This document shows, piece after piece, positions 38,342 to 48,150 of a stretch of DNA of 64,000 nt (position 1 is its first letter; every line of letters starts with the position of its first letter). Position numbers and translations under genes: made by a program. The stretch spans positions 1 through 64,000 of the forward strand of contig WJLZ01000215.1 in assembly GCA_014728215.1 (NCBI GenBank). The letters run 5' to 3'. The stretch is from Chitinivibrionales bacterium (lineage in GTDB: Bacteria; Fibrobacterota; Chitinivibrionia; Chitinivibrionales; WJKA01). The notes below the pieces were generated by a model. The model was not told the origin of the DNA. It ran no database searches and was given only the letters and a program-made list of their open reading frames with translations.

Positions 38342-38382
38342 GTGTCGGGGTGATGAATCATTGATCCATCACCCCGCGACAC
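38342..38382. terminator. Strong hairpin after the fucose operon
   Basis: GTGTC plus GGGGTGATG (38342-38355) pair with CATCACCCC and GACAC (38367-38382) around an 11-base loop with a two-base bulge. No T-run follows, so it may be a terminator that relies on the stem, or a dispersed palindromic element. The rest of the 176-base gap between fucI and the convergent kinase gene shows no coding sequence. Confidence 0.5.
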
Positions 38383-38472
38383 GATCTTATCTTACTGAAC
38401 CCTCGATCAGGTACAACGATGTGAGAAGTTGAGGCTAAGCAAAAGTACTAACTTTTGTCTTTTGATGTTCAA

Positions 38473-40794
38473 CTACTTATCAAGAATCCCCCTGACCTTC
38501 TTCAGCAGTACATCAGGAGTAAAGGGCTTCTGGAGGAAATAGGTTCCGGGAGTCATTACACCGCGCTGGATTGCGACGGTATCGCTGCTGGTGTATCCTG
38601 AAATAAAGAGTACTTTCATTTCAGGATATTTGCCTGCAATAGCTTGGACCAGCTCGTGACCGCTCATCCCGGGCATTACAACATCGGTGATAATCAAATC
38701 GGGAGAACCATCGAACGTGTTACAAACTTCGATAGCCTCCTTCGGCGTTGAAGCGGAGAGAATTTTGTAATTTAGCTTCGTAAAGCTGCTGCATATCAGA
38801 TTTTTAACCGGCTCATTATCTTCAACAATAAGAATTGTCTCATCACCACTGAGGTTCTCCATCTTTTCAGCGGCAATTTCTTTGTGGTTTACCTCCCTCC
38901 TGTGTTGGGGGAGATAGATGCGGAACATGGTTCCATGGTCGGGTTTGCTCTCCACAATAATATGGCCGTTGTGCTGCTTGACAATACCATACACCGTTGC
39001 AAGACCGAGTCCGGTTCCTTTTCCCACTTTTTTTGTTGTAAAGAAGGGTTCGAAAAGATGGGATTTCACGTAATCGCTCATCCCGACGCCGGTATCTGAT
39101 ATGGAAAGCAAAACATAATCACCCGGAGTGATATCGCTTCCCTTTTTAACCTTCTCCGGACTGATTACCACATTCCGGGTTGAGAGCCGGAGGGTCCCTC
39201 CCTGCGTCATTGCATCCCGGGCATTGACTGCAAGATTCATCAGAATCTGCTCGAGCTGCACCGGATCTGCTTTTATCGGCATGAGGTCGGGAATCAACTT
39301 TGTTTCAACCCGAATATCATCGCTGAGAAGGCGGCCGAGCATATTCTCCATCGATCTGAGCAATTCATTGAGATCGAGCTGCTGAGGATTAACCACCTGC
39401 TTGCGGCTGAATGCAAGAAGCTGGTAGATAAGCGTTGCCGCGCGATTGCCCGCCTTTTTTATCTCCTCAACTTCATCCTGGAGGGTTTTATCCGGTCCGA
39501 TATTCTTCGCCAGCAATTCTGAATACCCCATAATTGCCGTTAAGATATTATTAAAATCATGGGCGATACCTCCCGCCAGTCTTCCAACAGCTTCCATTTT
39601 CTGGGAGTGAAAAAACTGATCTTCAAGGTTTTTCCGCAAAAGAGCATTGGCGATTATCTGAGATATAATTCGATATACCGCAATATCATCTTCATGCCAA
39701 TGGCTGCTGCTTCCTGCATTATCGCACCCGATAAACCCCGCAAGCTCCTGTTGGATGAAAAGGGGTAAAAGCAGAATCGATTTGAGTTTGGGTTTTTTAA
39801 TTTTTTTCAGTTCTGCCTGGGAAATATCCGGAATGGCTGCAATATCGGTAAAGAAGAGACACTCGCCCCGCTTAAGTTGCCTTACGGCAAAGGAAAGAAT
39901 ATCGACTATGGAATAAAAATCTTCTTTTTGTGGGGCTCCCTGCCCATCAGCATATTCCTCGAAATACTTTTCGATTGTGCCCGAATTCGAACCGAGCAAA
40001 ACAAGGTAGGTTCGATTGGCATTGCTGAGATTTGCTATATCCTGGAGGGTGGCCCTGACTGCAATATCGAGGTCGGTGGATGCGCCGATGAAGCGTGAAG
40101 AGACGGTTGATACGGCTTTTTCCAACTGGAGCCTGGTGCTCATTGCCTGCTCCACTTTCCTTTTTTCTTCAAGCTCGCGCTTGAGAAGCGTATTTGTATG
40201 AGCAAGCTCCCGGCCCATTTCACGGTCCCGTTTTGAGAGCCTGGTTATCTGCCTGTTATAGAGCCATAGAACAATCCCGATCCCACTGAGCCCTACAATA
40301 ATTACGGTGGATTCGGGGACAAGAGAGGCTTTTGCAAAACTGACTTGCGGCACTGTTCCCATAGTGCGGGCAAGGGTAACAAGAAGATAGGTGCCGATAC
40401 TCACAAGACCGAAAAAGAGTGCGGCAAGCGTATCGATAAGGATACCCGCCAAAATAGCAACCATCGCATACCCGACCAGCATTGAATGACTAATCCCAAA
40501 GTAACAATTACCGCCGTACATGGCAAGATACAAAGATAGAACGATAAGATACGAAGCGGTGGATATTTTATTTCGAAAGCAGAATAAAAAAGAAATAGCG
40601 CAGAGGAGTTGAACACCGATCCCGATTAAACCGGCCATCAGGGGAACTTTACCCATCAGCCACAGAATCGTGATAAAAAGACCATAGGTAAAACCGGAAC
40701 CGATAAGCAGCCATGCTACCGGACGGACTACGGCATAACGGTGTTCTGTGTCTGGTGACTCGATAAATTTTTGAAATAAGGGCTGTTCGGACAT
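38473..40794 (-). CDS. Membrane hybrid histidine kinase (GAF-HisKA-HATPase-REC)
   Basis: About six membrane helices (residues ~28-185) are followed by a coiled linker, a GAF-like domain (about 220-385), a dimerisation/phosphoacceptor domain with the His in GGIAHDFNNILTA at about residue 410, an ATPase domain (DTGVGMS, GTGLGLATVYGIV), and a C-terminal receiver (about 655-773) with the acceptor Asp in LIITDVVMPGMSG. It should sense a membrane or cytosolic signal and pass phosphate internally. No DNA-binding partner gene lies next to it. The ATG at 40794 is used rather than the TTG three bases before it. Confidence 0.92.
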   Translation of the reverse strand: MSEQPLFQKFIESPDTEHRYAVVRPVAWLLIGSGFTYGLFITILWLMGKVPLMAGLIGIGVQLLCAISFLFCFRNKISTASYLIVLSLYLAMYGGNCYFGISHSMLVGYAMVAILAGILIDTLAALFFGLVSIGTYLLVTLARTMGTVPQVSFAKASLVPESTVIIVGLSGIGIVLWLYNRQITRLSKRDREMGRELAHTNTLLKRELEEKRKVEQAMSTRLQLEKAVSTVSSRFIGASTDLDIAVRATLQDIANLSNANRTYLVLLGSNSGTIEKYFEEYADGQGAPQKEDFYSIVDILSFAVRQLKRGECLFFTDIAAIPDISQAELKKIKKPKLKSILLLPLFIQQELAGFIGCDNAGSSSHWHEDDIAVYRIISQIIANALLRKNLEDQFFHSQKMEAVGRLAGGIAHDFNNILTAIMGYSELLAKNIGPDKTLQDEVEEIKKAGNRAATLIYQLLAFSRKQVVNPQQLDLNELLRSMENMLGRLLSDDIRVETKLIPDLMPIKADPVQLEQILMNLAVNARDAMTQGGTLRLSTRNVVISPEKVKKGSDITPGDYVLLSISDTGVGMSDYVKSHLFEPFFTTKKVGKGTGLGLATVYGIVKQHNGHIIVESKPDHGTMFRIYLPQHRREVNHKEIAAEKMENLSGDETILIVEDNEPVKNLICSSFTKLNYKILSASTPKEAIEVCNTFDGSPDLIITDVVMPGMSGHELVQAIAGKYPEMKVLFISGYTSSDTVAIQRGVMTPGTYFLQKPFTPDVLLKKVRGILDK

Positions 40795-40855
40795 CAATTA
40801 TATAATAACACTACCCGATCTTCTTATCAAGAATAATGGAACGATATCTTTCATC

Positions 40856-43000
40856 TCAAATTTCGGTCGTTGCTGCAATAATTTGCTCAATTGTTGTTTC
40901 ACCTCTGAGTGCAAGCTCAATTCCTGCCTGGCGAAGCGTTTTCATTCCTTCTTTTTCAGCCTGTTGCTGAATTTCCATTGTCGGTGTATTCCGTAAGATC
41001 AGGGTACGAAGGTTTTTCGAAATGCTGATCATTTCAAATATTCCGGTTCGTCCCATATAGCCGGTACCGTTGCAATTAACACACCCCTCTCCCTTGAAAA
41101 ATGTGAGATTCGCGCTTTTTGCAAGGTTCAGCTGTTCAAGCAGCTCGGCGGAGGGTTTAATTTCAATTCTGCATTTTGTGCATATTCGCCGCACCAGACG
41201 TTGCGCCACGATGAGATTCAGCGCCGATCCGATCAGGAGCGGCGGTACGCCGATATCGGTAAATCGAGCAATAGCACCGGCCGCATCGTTGGTATGAAGG
41301 GTCGAAAAGACAAGGTGACCGGTAAGCGCCATCTTGATAGCGATATCTGCGGTTTCGGCATCCCGGATTTCACCGATCAATACAATATCGGGGTCCTGAC
41401 GGAGAATCGAGCGAAGGGCACTTGAAAAATTCAATTCGATTTTGTTATTTACCTGGACCTGCGTTATTCCTTCCATATGGAATTCAACCGGGTCTTCAAC
41501 TGTGACAATATTACGGGCAACCGATTTTACGGTCTGCATTGCCGAATAAAGCGTAGTAGATTTTCCGCTTCCCGTAGGGCCAGTGACAATAATCATCCCG
41601 TAGGGCTTTGTAATATTCTGTTTAAATATTGCAAAGTCGTGGGCGGTAAATCCCAGATTAGCCGTGCTTCGCTCAAATGCTTCTTTATCGAGTATCCGGA
41701 GCACCGCTTTCTCTCCCCATACCGAGGGCAATATTGACACACGAATATCGATCTCTTTACGACCGATTTTCACCACCATACGCCCGTCCTGCGGCAACCG
41801 CCGTTCGGCGATATCGAGATCGGAGAGAATTTTTATCCGGGTGATTATCGCCTGATGAGAACGCTTGGGAGGAGAAATGACTTTCCGCAACTCGCCATCG
41901 ATACGATACCGGATCGTGAGTTCTTTTTCCATAGGTTCGATATGAATATCGCTTGCCCTGTCACGAACAGCATTGGCGATCATCATGTTCACCAGCTTGA
42001 TAATTCCCAGTTCCGCACCTGCCGCAGCAGCCTCTTCCACACTGAGATCATCGGCCTCCTGCTGTAAATATTCGACATCCTCCCCCAGGTCGGCCATGAG
42101 GTCCGAAGCATCTCTCTGGGATGAAATATCGGTATAGTAGCGCTCGATACTGGTGTTGATATCTTCAATTGTACCCAGTGCCGGCACAATAACCATGTCG
42201 GTAATATCGCGTAATGTGTCAAGTTGTCGTAAATTCAATACATCGGCCATGGCAACGATAAGCCGGTTTCCTTCTTCCTTCTCGAGTGCAAGGCAGGTAA
42301 ACCGTTTTGCCACCGACTCGGGGATAAGCGCCACGACATTGAGATCCGCCGATGCATACTGCCTTGGTGTGGCAAGGGGGGCACCCAATTGACTTGAGAG
42401 AAAATGCAACTTCTGTTCTTCGGTAATATACCCCAGCATGACAAGGGCATCACCCAACCGGCAGTCGGAGCCTTTCTGATATTCGAGGGCCTTGCGGAGC
42501 TGAAGAGGAGTAATAACCGAATTTTCGACCAGGATCTGACCAAGTGAATGCTGTGCCTTCCCGAAATCGACCACAGGACTCTTATTTTCCTTCTCGATTT
42601 TCAGAGAAACGACATGGGTCATGATCTTGCTGCCGAATTCCTGTGGTGATACCGGCAGCAGAACGATATCATCAGTGGAAATATCGCTAATTCTCTGCCG
42701 GATATCAGCCCGTACCCCTTCGGATAAAACAGCAAATACGGCAGGGACTTTCCTGACAATTTTAAGAAAAGTCACATCCTCGATATATTTATTGATGTCA
42801 TCGTTGATATCAAATACTGCTACTGCAATATCACACTTAAGACCGTTTTTCCGTGTCAGGGAAGCATGAGAAACATTCACCACATCCCCGAGACCGCCAT
42901 TGAATATCAGTCCCTGAATTTTGTTATAACATTCCGAATTATCGTAGGTACAGACAGCAAGCTGATGCTTTTTTGCAATATCTTCCGTTGTGCGGTTCAT
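40856..43000 (-). CDS. GspE/PilB-type secretion ATPase with an N-terminal receiver-like domain
   Basis: Hexameric ATPase of the type II secretion/type IV pilus class. Residues ~150-290 are a GspE N-terminal (MshEN) domain (LGQILVENSVITPLQLRKALE), and ~330-700 the motor: Walker A GPTGSGKST near residue 475, Walker B DIVLIGEIRDAETA, and the zinc motif with CTKC and CVNC pairs (about 608-645). The first ~135 residues look like a response-regulator fold (AVAVFDIN, ending PVSPQEFGSKIMTHV) without a clear phosphoacceptor set. No pilin or secretin genes are adjacent, so it may serve a system encoded elsewhere or work as a signalling ATPase with its neighbours. Confidence 0.87.
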   Translation of the reverse strand: MNRTTEDIAKKHQLAVCTYDNSECYNKIQGLIFNGGLGDVVNVSHASLTRKNGLKCDIAVAVFDINDDINKYIEDVTFLKIVRKVPAVFAVLSEGVRADIRQRISDISTDDIVLLPVSPQEFGSKIMTHVVSLKIEKENKSPVVDFGKAQHSLGQILVENSVITPLQLRKALEYQKGSDCRLGDALVMLGYITEEQKLHFLSSQLGAPLATPRQYASADLNVVALIPESVAKRFTCLALEKEEGNRLIVAMADVLNLRQLDTLRDITDMVIVPALGTIEDINTSIERYYTDISSQRDASDLMADLGEDVEYLQQEADDLSVEEAAAAGAELGIIKLVNMMIANAVRDRASDIHIEPMEKELTIRYRIDGELRKVISPPKRSHQAIITRIKILSDLDIAERRLPQDGRMVVKIGRKEIDIRVSILPSVWGEKAVLRILDKEAFERSTANLGFTAHDFAIFKQNITKPYGMIIVTGPTGSGKSTTLYSAMQTVKSVARNIVTVEDPVEFHMEGITQVQVNNKIELNFSSALRSILRQDPDIVLIGEIRDAETADIAIKMALTGHLVFSTLHTNDAAGAIARFTDIGVPPLLIGSALNLIVAQRLVRRICTKCRIEIKPSAELLEQLNLAKSANLTFFKGEGCVNCNGTGYMGRTGIFEMISISKNLRTLILRNTPTMEIQQQAEKEGMKTLRQAGIELALRGETTIEQIIAATTEI

Positions 43001-43009
43001 CGGTCTCTC

Positions 43010-46000
43010 CTACGCCCTCTTCTCGAGCATTTTTTTATGCACCGCCTTTGTTTTTCGTATAAAAGCGGTTAATGTCGGTTCTTTTGCGGTGTCATATGCA
43101 GTGATCGAATAGTGTATATCAGGGTGAAGCACCTGATCGTCTGTCGGGACCTGCATAGTATTAAATATATCTGATAACCGTTTCATAACAACTTCGGCTC
43201 CAGCCATATCGGTCATGGAAAGCAGAATAACAATTAAATTACTTCCCAGCGAGCCCAGAGAGCCAATGCAATCGAGGTCCCGCAGCATTTTTGATAATAT
43301 ACTCTGGACTTCATCATAAACACGATATAAATCATCCTGCTCCGGTGCATGTCGATCCTCACCTGTTACAATACTCTCCACCGAAAGTGAAAGGACCGCA
43401 AATGGAGCCTTATACCGGCGGTATCTACTGATTTCCCGCTGTATCTGCGTCTTGAACTCTTTCTGCCGCATGATTCCTTTGGGCAGGGAATATCTTTTTT
43501 TCTTTTTGCTTTCAGACTTTTCTTTTTTACCCTTGTCGGTATACTGGGTTTGTCCGGCTCCTTCACCGGCATCCTGTTTCGCCAGATACCCCAGCGCACG
43601 AGCGCCGTCTATGGGAGCAGCGTCGGGCAGGACATCTTTTTCATCACCGAGCATCTGTTCGTTTTCGAGTTTCAGAACAACCTTCTCCAGTTGCTCTGCG
43701 ACTTTATTACCGATTCCCTGAACCACGGTTTCATTATAGCCGGAACTGCTTAAACGGGCAACAAACTCTTTATTCATTTGATTGAGTGCGTCGAGCCTCT
43801 GAGGTGCCGGCGTTCCTTTCATATTAAAGGCAACCTGTTCACCGATTCGTTCTATATAATTTTGTACAACAGACTGCAACTCCTGCTCATCCGTTTCCAG
43901 CATGGAACCGATATCAGCAGCCAGAGCAACATATTGACGGATATGTTCTTCGGGGTATCCCTTTTGAAGCAGTGTCTGGGTAAGCGGCTGCAAAAAGGCA
44001 TGCGTTTTCTGATCATACTCAGCGATATGGGCAAGTATCTGCAGGTTTTCACTTTCGGTGAGCATTTTCCCCTCAGGGGCATTATCCAGAACACCTTCAT
44101 CAACAAGCCGTCCGATAATTTCTCCCAGGCTATCAGAAAGGCGTGTACACACCTTCCCAACGGCATCGTCATCAATCTTCCGTTCTTTCAGAAAGCGTTT
44201 AAACTGCTGCTCCATACCCCCGAGAGTCTGTTTAACTGCGGAGGAGACAAGGGAGGCGTCCCCGGTAATTGCTTTTTGGGATGATAATTCTGCAACACGG
44301 TCTGCATAATCGAGCAAGACGATTCGAATATCATGTCCTTTTTCGGCACCGATAACAGATTCGATTTCTGAAGCAAGGGAGACAAAATCTTTGACATTCT
44401 GTTCTGAAAGTCCCTTGGTCTCGAGCATTTTTACAAAAGTGCTCGTATCAGGCAGACGATCTGCTTCTTGACGGGCAATATGGGCCAGCGCCTGTTTTTG
44501 CAGCATTTCGGAAATCGGCCGGTCCGGCGATGACTTGCTCAACATGCCCTCGGAATCGAGTTCAACAATGATCGACGCCATACGCTCCGCCAGACGGTTC
44601 CCGATCTCGGAAATAACCGCGGGGTCAATCGAACACCTGCTCAGCTGTTCAAGAAGTCTGTTTTCCAGATCGGCAATGATCTTTGACGTTTGCCCCCTGT
44701 CGGCACCCGATTTTCCGGCATCCAGTGCAACTTCACCGATATTCATAATACTATTGTTGACAATTGCCCGTATTTCGTCATCGTTTGAGCCAACCATCGA
44801 CTGAATGTCTGCTGCCAGTTCGGCAAATTCCCCTATTTGCCCTTGAGTAAAACCGTGTTCTTTCAGTTTTTCCGAAAAGGAGGCGAACTGCAACGGCTCT
44901 CTGCTATCCCCGCCGGCGGCACCGGTATCGGGAACGGGGATAGCATGCATTTGTGTTTGAGCAAGATCATCATGGGTTTGATCATCCGATTCCTGCCCGG
45001 AAAGTTTATCCAGTTCGGTAACGATGTCCGAAACAGCTATCCTGTCGAGTCCGTAATTTTCGAGCTGTCGTATAAATTCGGTTTCGAGCCGGGAGATTTC
45101 ATGTTCCCGGGATGTCATGTTTTCTCCGGTTTCTCCCCGGCCGGCATCTTGCACCAGCCTGGAACAGACCTTCTCGATATAATCGGTCATAAGGTTCCGG
45201 AACTGATCGCTGTCGGAGCCCATCAACGAACCGATCTCCGCCGAGAGAAGGATCAATCGAACAGCTGACTGGGGATTATTCTTGACATCATCAATTATCT
45301 CATCAACCGATACCCCGACCTCCTCGGCAGCCTCTGACAGCGCACGCACCAGTCCTTCTTCCTCAAGCTCTTTTGCAAGTTCCCGAACCAGACTCAGGTA
45401 TTCCTCAAGCGACATCCCTTCTTCAATAAGCGTCTTTTTTAATTGCGGAAGCAGGCGTTTCAAGTCGCGGATTTCGGGAAGTAAACGGCGGATTATCTCA
45501 CCCAGCCGCTTTACTGTAATCTTACCGGCGCGGTATTCTTCCCTTACAACCCGGATAATGACTTCAAAAGTCAGCCGTTCAAGTTCGGTAATAACATCTT
45601 CATTAACTTCATCGATCTTCCCTTTTTCCGCTTCAGCCTGCATCCTGTCGAGGATGCTTTTTTTCAGCGACGACAGCGTGGTAAGCATATCTTCAGTTGA
45701 AATATCGGGCTGGTTTTCAGCCGATGCCCCGATATGTTCACGCATTGTTTTCAGGCGGAATGCAATCGATGATGCTGCCTGTTCACCCACATGGGAAGGG
45801 GTTGTCAGAAGTTCATCCGCAACAACATCTCCGGCCGAAGGAATATCGCCCACCGAAAATACCTCGGCCAGTTTACGAAGGTCATTGCGCACGATACTCT
45901 CTTCAATGGTGATTCTCTCATAGGTGACATAATTGAAACGGAGTCCTTTTACCTTATTTTCGTGAAGCCGGTCGGCCATACTTTCGACCGTAGGACATCC

Positions 46001-46363
46001 CTTGTTATCACTCATTACCCGAATCAACTCAAGGAGATCTTCTTCTTCGATCCCTGTGTGAAAGGTAATGGATTGCACCCGGGCATCTTTCAAACGGGTT
46101 ACCAGCCGCCCGCCAAAGGAGCGTTCGGAAACTTTCCACTCCTCACAGACAAGAGTGTCATGTTCAAGATGGATCGTTACGGGTGTTATATTTGCCAGTA
46201 TTTTACTCAGATGGGTATAGAAATTTTCTCCAGCCTTTCGGGTAAGAGGATGATTTTCTCCATAGAGTACAAAATTATTGAAAGCCACCCACAGGTTTCT
46301 GACAATAAGATCGGCTTCTTTCTGATCAAGATGCCATTCTGTTGGTGGTTTTTGCATGTCCAT
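43010..46363 (-). CDS. Large repeat protein with degenerate GGDEF tail (1117 aa)
   Basis: No known family was recognised for most of it. Residues 1-150 form an N-terminal domain beginning with LWVAFNNFVLYGENHPLT. Residues ~170-350 are helical and charged. Four copies of a ~147-residue helical repeat follow, with hallmarks LLSAEIGSLMG (373), ELAADIQSMVG (515), SLASEIESVIG (662) and ALAADIGSMLE (813), each followed by a GLVxxGVL-like second half. Residues ~960-1117 resemble a GGDEF domain (RYRRYKAPFAVLSLSVE), but the catalytic loop reads LGSLGSNLIVIL, so cyclase activity is unlikely. Its stop is nine bases before the GspE-like gene. Confidence 0.7.
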   Translation of the reverse strand: MDMQKPPTEWHLDQKEADLIVRNLWVAFNNFVLYGENHPLTRKAGENFYTHLSKILANITPVTIHLEHDTLVCEEWKVSERSFGGRLVTRLKDARVQSITFHTGIEEEDLLELIRVMSDNKGCPTVESMADRLHENKVKGLRFNYVTYERITIEESIVRNDLRKLAEVFSVGDIPSAGDVVADELLTTPSHVGEQAASSIAFRLKTMREHIGASAENQPDISTEDMLTTLSSLKKSILDRMQAEAEKGKIDEVNEDVITELERLTFEVIIRVVREEYRAGKITVKRLGEIIRRLLPEIRDLKRLLPQLKKTLIEEGMSLEEYLSLVRELAKELEEEGLVRALSEAAEEVGVSVDEIIDDVKNNPQSAVRLILLSAEIGSLMGSDSDQFRNLMTDYIEKVCSRLVQDAGRGETGENMTSREHEISRLETEFIRQLENYGLDRIAVSDIVTELDKLSGQESDDQTHDDLAQTQMHAIPVPDTGAAGGDSREPLQFASFSEKLKEHGFTQGQIGEFAELAADIQSMVGSNDDEIRAIVNNSIMNIGEVALDAGKSGADRGQTSKIIADLENRLLEQLSRCSIDPAVISEIGNRLAERMASIIVELDSEGMLSKSSPDRPISEMLQKQALAHIARQEADRLPDTSTFVKMLETKGLSEQNVKDFVSLASEIESVIGAEKGHDIRIVLLDYADRVAELSSQKAITGDASLVSSAVKQTLGGMEQQFKRFLKERKIDDDAVGKVCTRLSDSLGEIIGRLVDEGVLDNAPEGKMLTESENLQILAHIAEYDQKTHAFLQPLTQTLLQKGYPEEHIRQYVALAADIGSMLETDEQELQSVVQNYIERIGEQVAFNMKGTPAPQRLDALNQMNKEFVARLSSSGYNETVVQGIGNKVAEQLEKVVLKLENEQMLGDEKDVLPDAAPIDGARALGYLAKQDAGEGAGQTQYTDKGKKEKSESKKKKRYSLPKGIMRQKEFKTQIQREISRYRRYKAPFAVLSLSVESIVTGEDRHAPEQDDLYRVYDEVQSILSKMLRDLDCIGSLGSLGSNLIVILLSMTDMAGAEVVMKRLSDIFNTMQVPTDDQVLHPDIHYSITAYDTAKEPTLTAFIRKTKAVHKKMLEKRA

Positions 46364-46501
46364 AAAAGTTACCCGGGAATTAAAAGATCGGTTACAAGTG
46401 CGATCCTCTGGTTAAAAATGCTGATTACGGTCTTCTGATAAAAAAATGCCTTTGTCCATTGTACTGATTTGGATTCCGGTACTCGGGTACATGAGGGAAT
46501 A

Positions 46502-47392
46502 TTATAAAAATGCGCGTTTATAGCTCTCCACATCTTCCCTGAATTCTTCACAGCTTTGATAGCGATCGTCCGGTGATGGCGCGATTGCTTTGAGTATGAT
46601 ATTTTCCAAATGATGATTGATTGTTTGAGAAACCTCAGATGGTTTCTGAGTAAAAACTTTTTCGGGGGCTTCAATTTTCTTTATCAACAGCTCCATAGGG
46701 TTTTTGTCGGCCAGAGGAAGCTTTCCGGCAATAGTCTGAAAAAGCACAATGCCCATAGAATATATATCGGCCCGCTGATCGGTATCTTTTCTTTCCACCT
46801 GCTCGGGGGCCATAAAAAGCGGACTTCCAACAATAACCCCCTCTTGCTTGACTTCCGACTGGCGGGTCCGGGCAATACCGAAATCCGCGATCAATGGACG
46901 TTTGGTGCGTTCTTCGATCAGGATATTCGCCGGCTTGATATCCTGATGAACAACGCCTTCCGCGTGGGCATAAGCCAAGCCGTCAAGGGCCTGCATGAAC
47001 AAAGGTATCGAATCATCCAGGGGAATGGTGCGTTTGGTGGGAATAGGGTTTTTCAGGCGGTTCTTGATCATACTGTCAAGATCCTGTCCTTTGATAACCT
47101 GGATCACCTGATAATAGCAGTCATCCGCCTCCCCCATTTCGAAGATGGGAATAATATTGGGATGGCTGAGTACCGCTACCATTTCGGCTTCCTGGCGAAA
47201 CAGCTCACGGGAAGCCTCGGTGGTTTTATCGGATTTGGGCATGATTTTAACCGCAACCTGACGTTTCAGGGTGCGCTGGAATCCCAGAAAAACGCCCCCG
47301 GACGCCCCTTTGCCGATAAGTTTCAGCAACGTAACCGTTCCAAGGTCCCGGCCGATAAAATTCTCCGGTTTGATTTCAAGATTGCCTGCCAT
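46502..47392 (-). CDS. Serine/threonine protein kinase (Hanks type)
   Basis: A complete kinase domain of 296 aa with no membrane anchor: Gly-rich loop IGKGASGGVF, catalytic Lys in VAVKIMP, the HQDIKPANIL loop (Gln where most kinases have Arg), DFGIAR, and APE within GSPLFMAPEQVE. Replacing Arg in HRD is common in bacterial kinases. It heads a minus-strand series with the repeat protein and the GspE-like ATPase, which are possible substrates. Its own promoter candidate (TTGCTT/TATAAA) lies at 47459-47486. Confidence 0.93.
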   Translation of the reverse strand: MAGNLEIKPENFIGRDLGTVTLLKLIGKGASGGVFLGFQRTLKRQVAVKIMPKSDKTTEASRELFRQEAEMVAVLSHPNIIPIFEMGEADDCYYQVIQVIKGQDLDSMIKNRLKNPIPTKRTIPLDDSIPLFMQALDGLAYAHAEGVVHQDIKPANILIEERTKRPLIADFGIARTRQSEVKQEGVIVGSPLFMAPEQVERKDTDQRADIYSMGIVLFQTIAGKLPLADKNPMELLIKKIEAPEKVFTQKPSEVSQTINHHLENIILKAIAPSPDDRYQSCEEFREDVESYKRAFL

Positions 47393-48000
47393 TAGTGCAC
47401 TGTCCTGCCGGCATAATAGAAAAAAATTAAAAAGTAATCCCTAGCCTTTTATTTCGCCTTTATATGCTGGAATATTATAAAAGCAATGTCTTTTTTAAAA
47501 TCTATAGATGCTAAATATAATTAACTTCCGGCCACATTTCCACTTGTAACAGCCGATTTGCCGGCTGCGGAAACTAAAAATAAATGATTCGTATGATAGA
47601 AAGAAACAGAAAGAAAAGGACTGAAAACCTTTTTGGCGATTATTCTGATGGGGACGAGAGTGGTGATGTTTTCCCCCTTATAAGTGTACAATTTGCTGTT
47701 TCACTATCAGGCAGCGAGGAGTGGATAAGCATTTTCCCGCCTTTTCTGCAGAAACCAGAAGAACTCCGGTATCATGCAGCTCGGTGAGGAGTATCGATAA
47801 TCGAGAAAGGTGGTTTTTCGCAGTTCTTTTCCGGTGGGGTTGGATAACGATCAGCCTGCAGGTGCAGCGCTGAATTTTCCGAAATTTCACCACTGAAAAG
47901 AGGCCGTGTCTATGGGAGTTGAATGCGATATGCTGAGTTGGTTCACTGCAAATGCAAGTTCTTTATGCCATCACCTTTGGCACGGCGTCTGATTTTATAA
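47393..48000. other. Gene-poor stretch between kinase and receiver genes
   Basis: No convincing gene in about 600 bases. It holds the candidate kinase promoter on the minus strand (TTGCTT 47486-47481, TATAAA 47464-47459, 16 apart) and a perfect small hairpin CAGCCG/CGGCTG at 47550-47567 without a T-run. Short open frames at 47584-47787 (plus) and 47678-47893 (minus) have no ribosome site or recognisable product and are not counted as genes. The stretch could hide a small RNA or decayed gene. Confidence 0.4.
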
Positions 48001-48029
48001 TTGACAGAATTACTTAATTTTTATATACT
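48001..48029 (+). promoter_or_regulatory. Near-consensus sigma70 promoter of the receiver gene
   Basis: TTGACA (48001-48006) and TATACT (48024-48029) are exactly 17 bases apart, about 120 bases before the receiver start. Confidence 0.75.
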
Positions 48030-48150
48030 TTAGAAATCGGAAACATTGAAAAGATATCGGATACCCGGCTTTGAGATGCATACAGGACAACATGACATCG
48101 GTAATGATCCGAACATTTTTCTATACCATAAAAGTTATAAAGGAAAAATT

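Noticed and set aside
47584-47893. Two short overlapping open frames in the gene-poor gap
   Set aside because: No ribosome sites, no domain, composition like non-coding DNA; may be remnants but cannot be supported.
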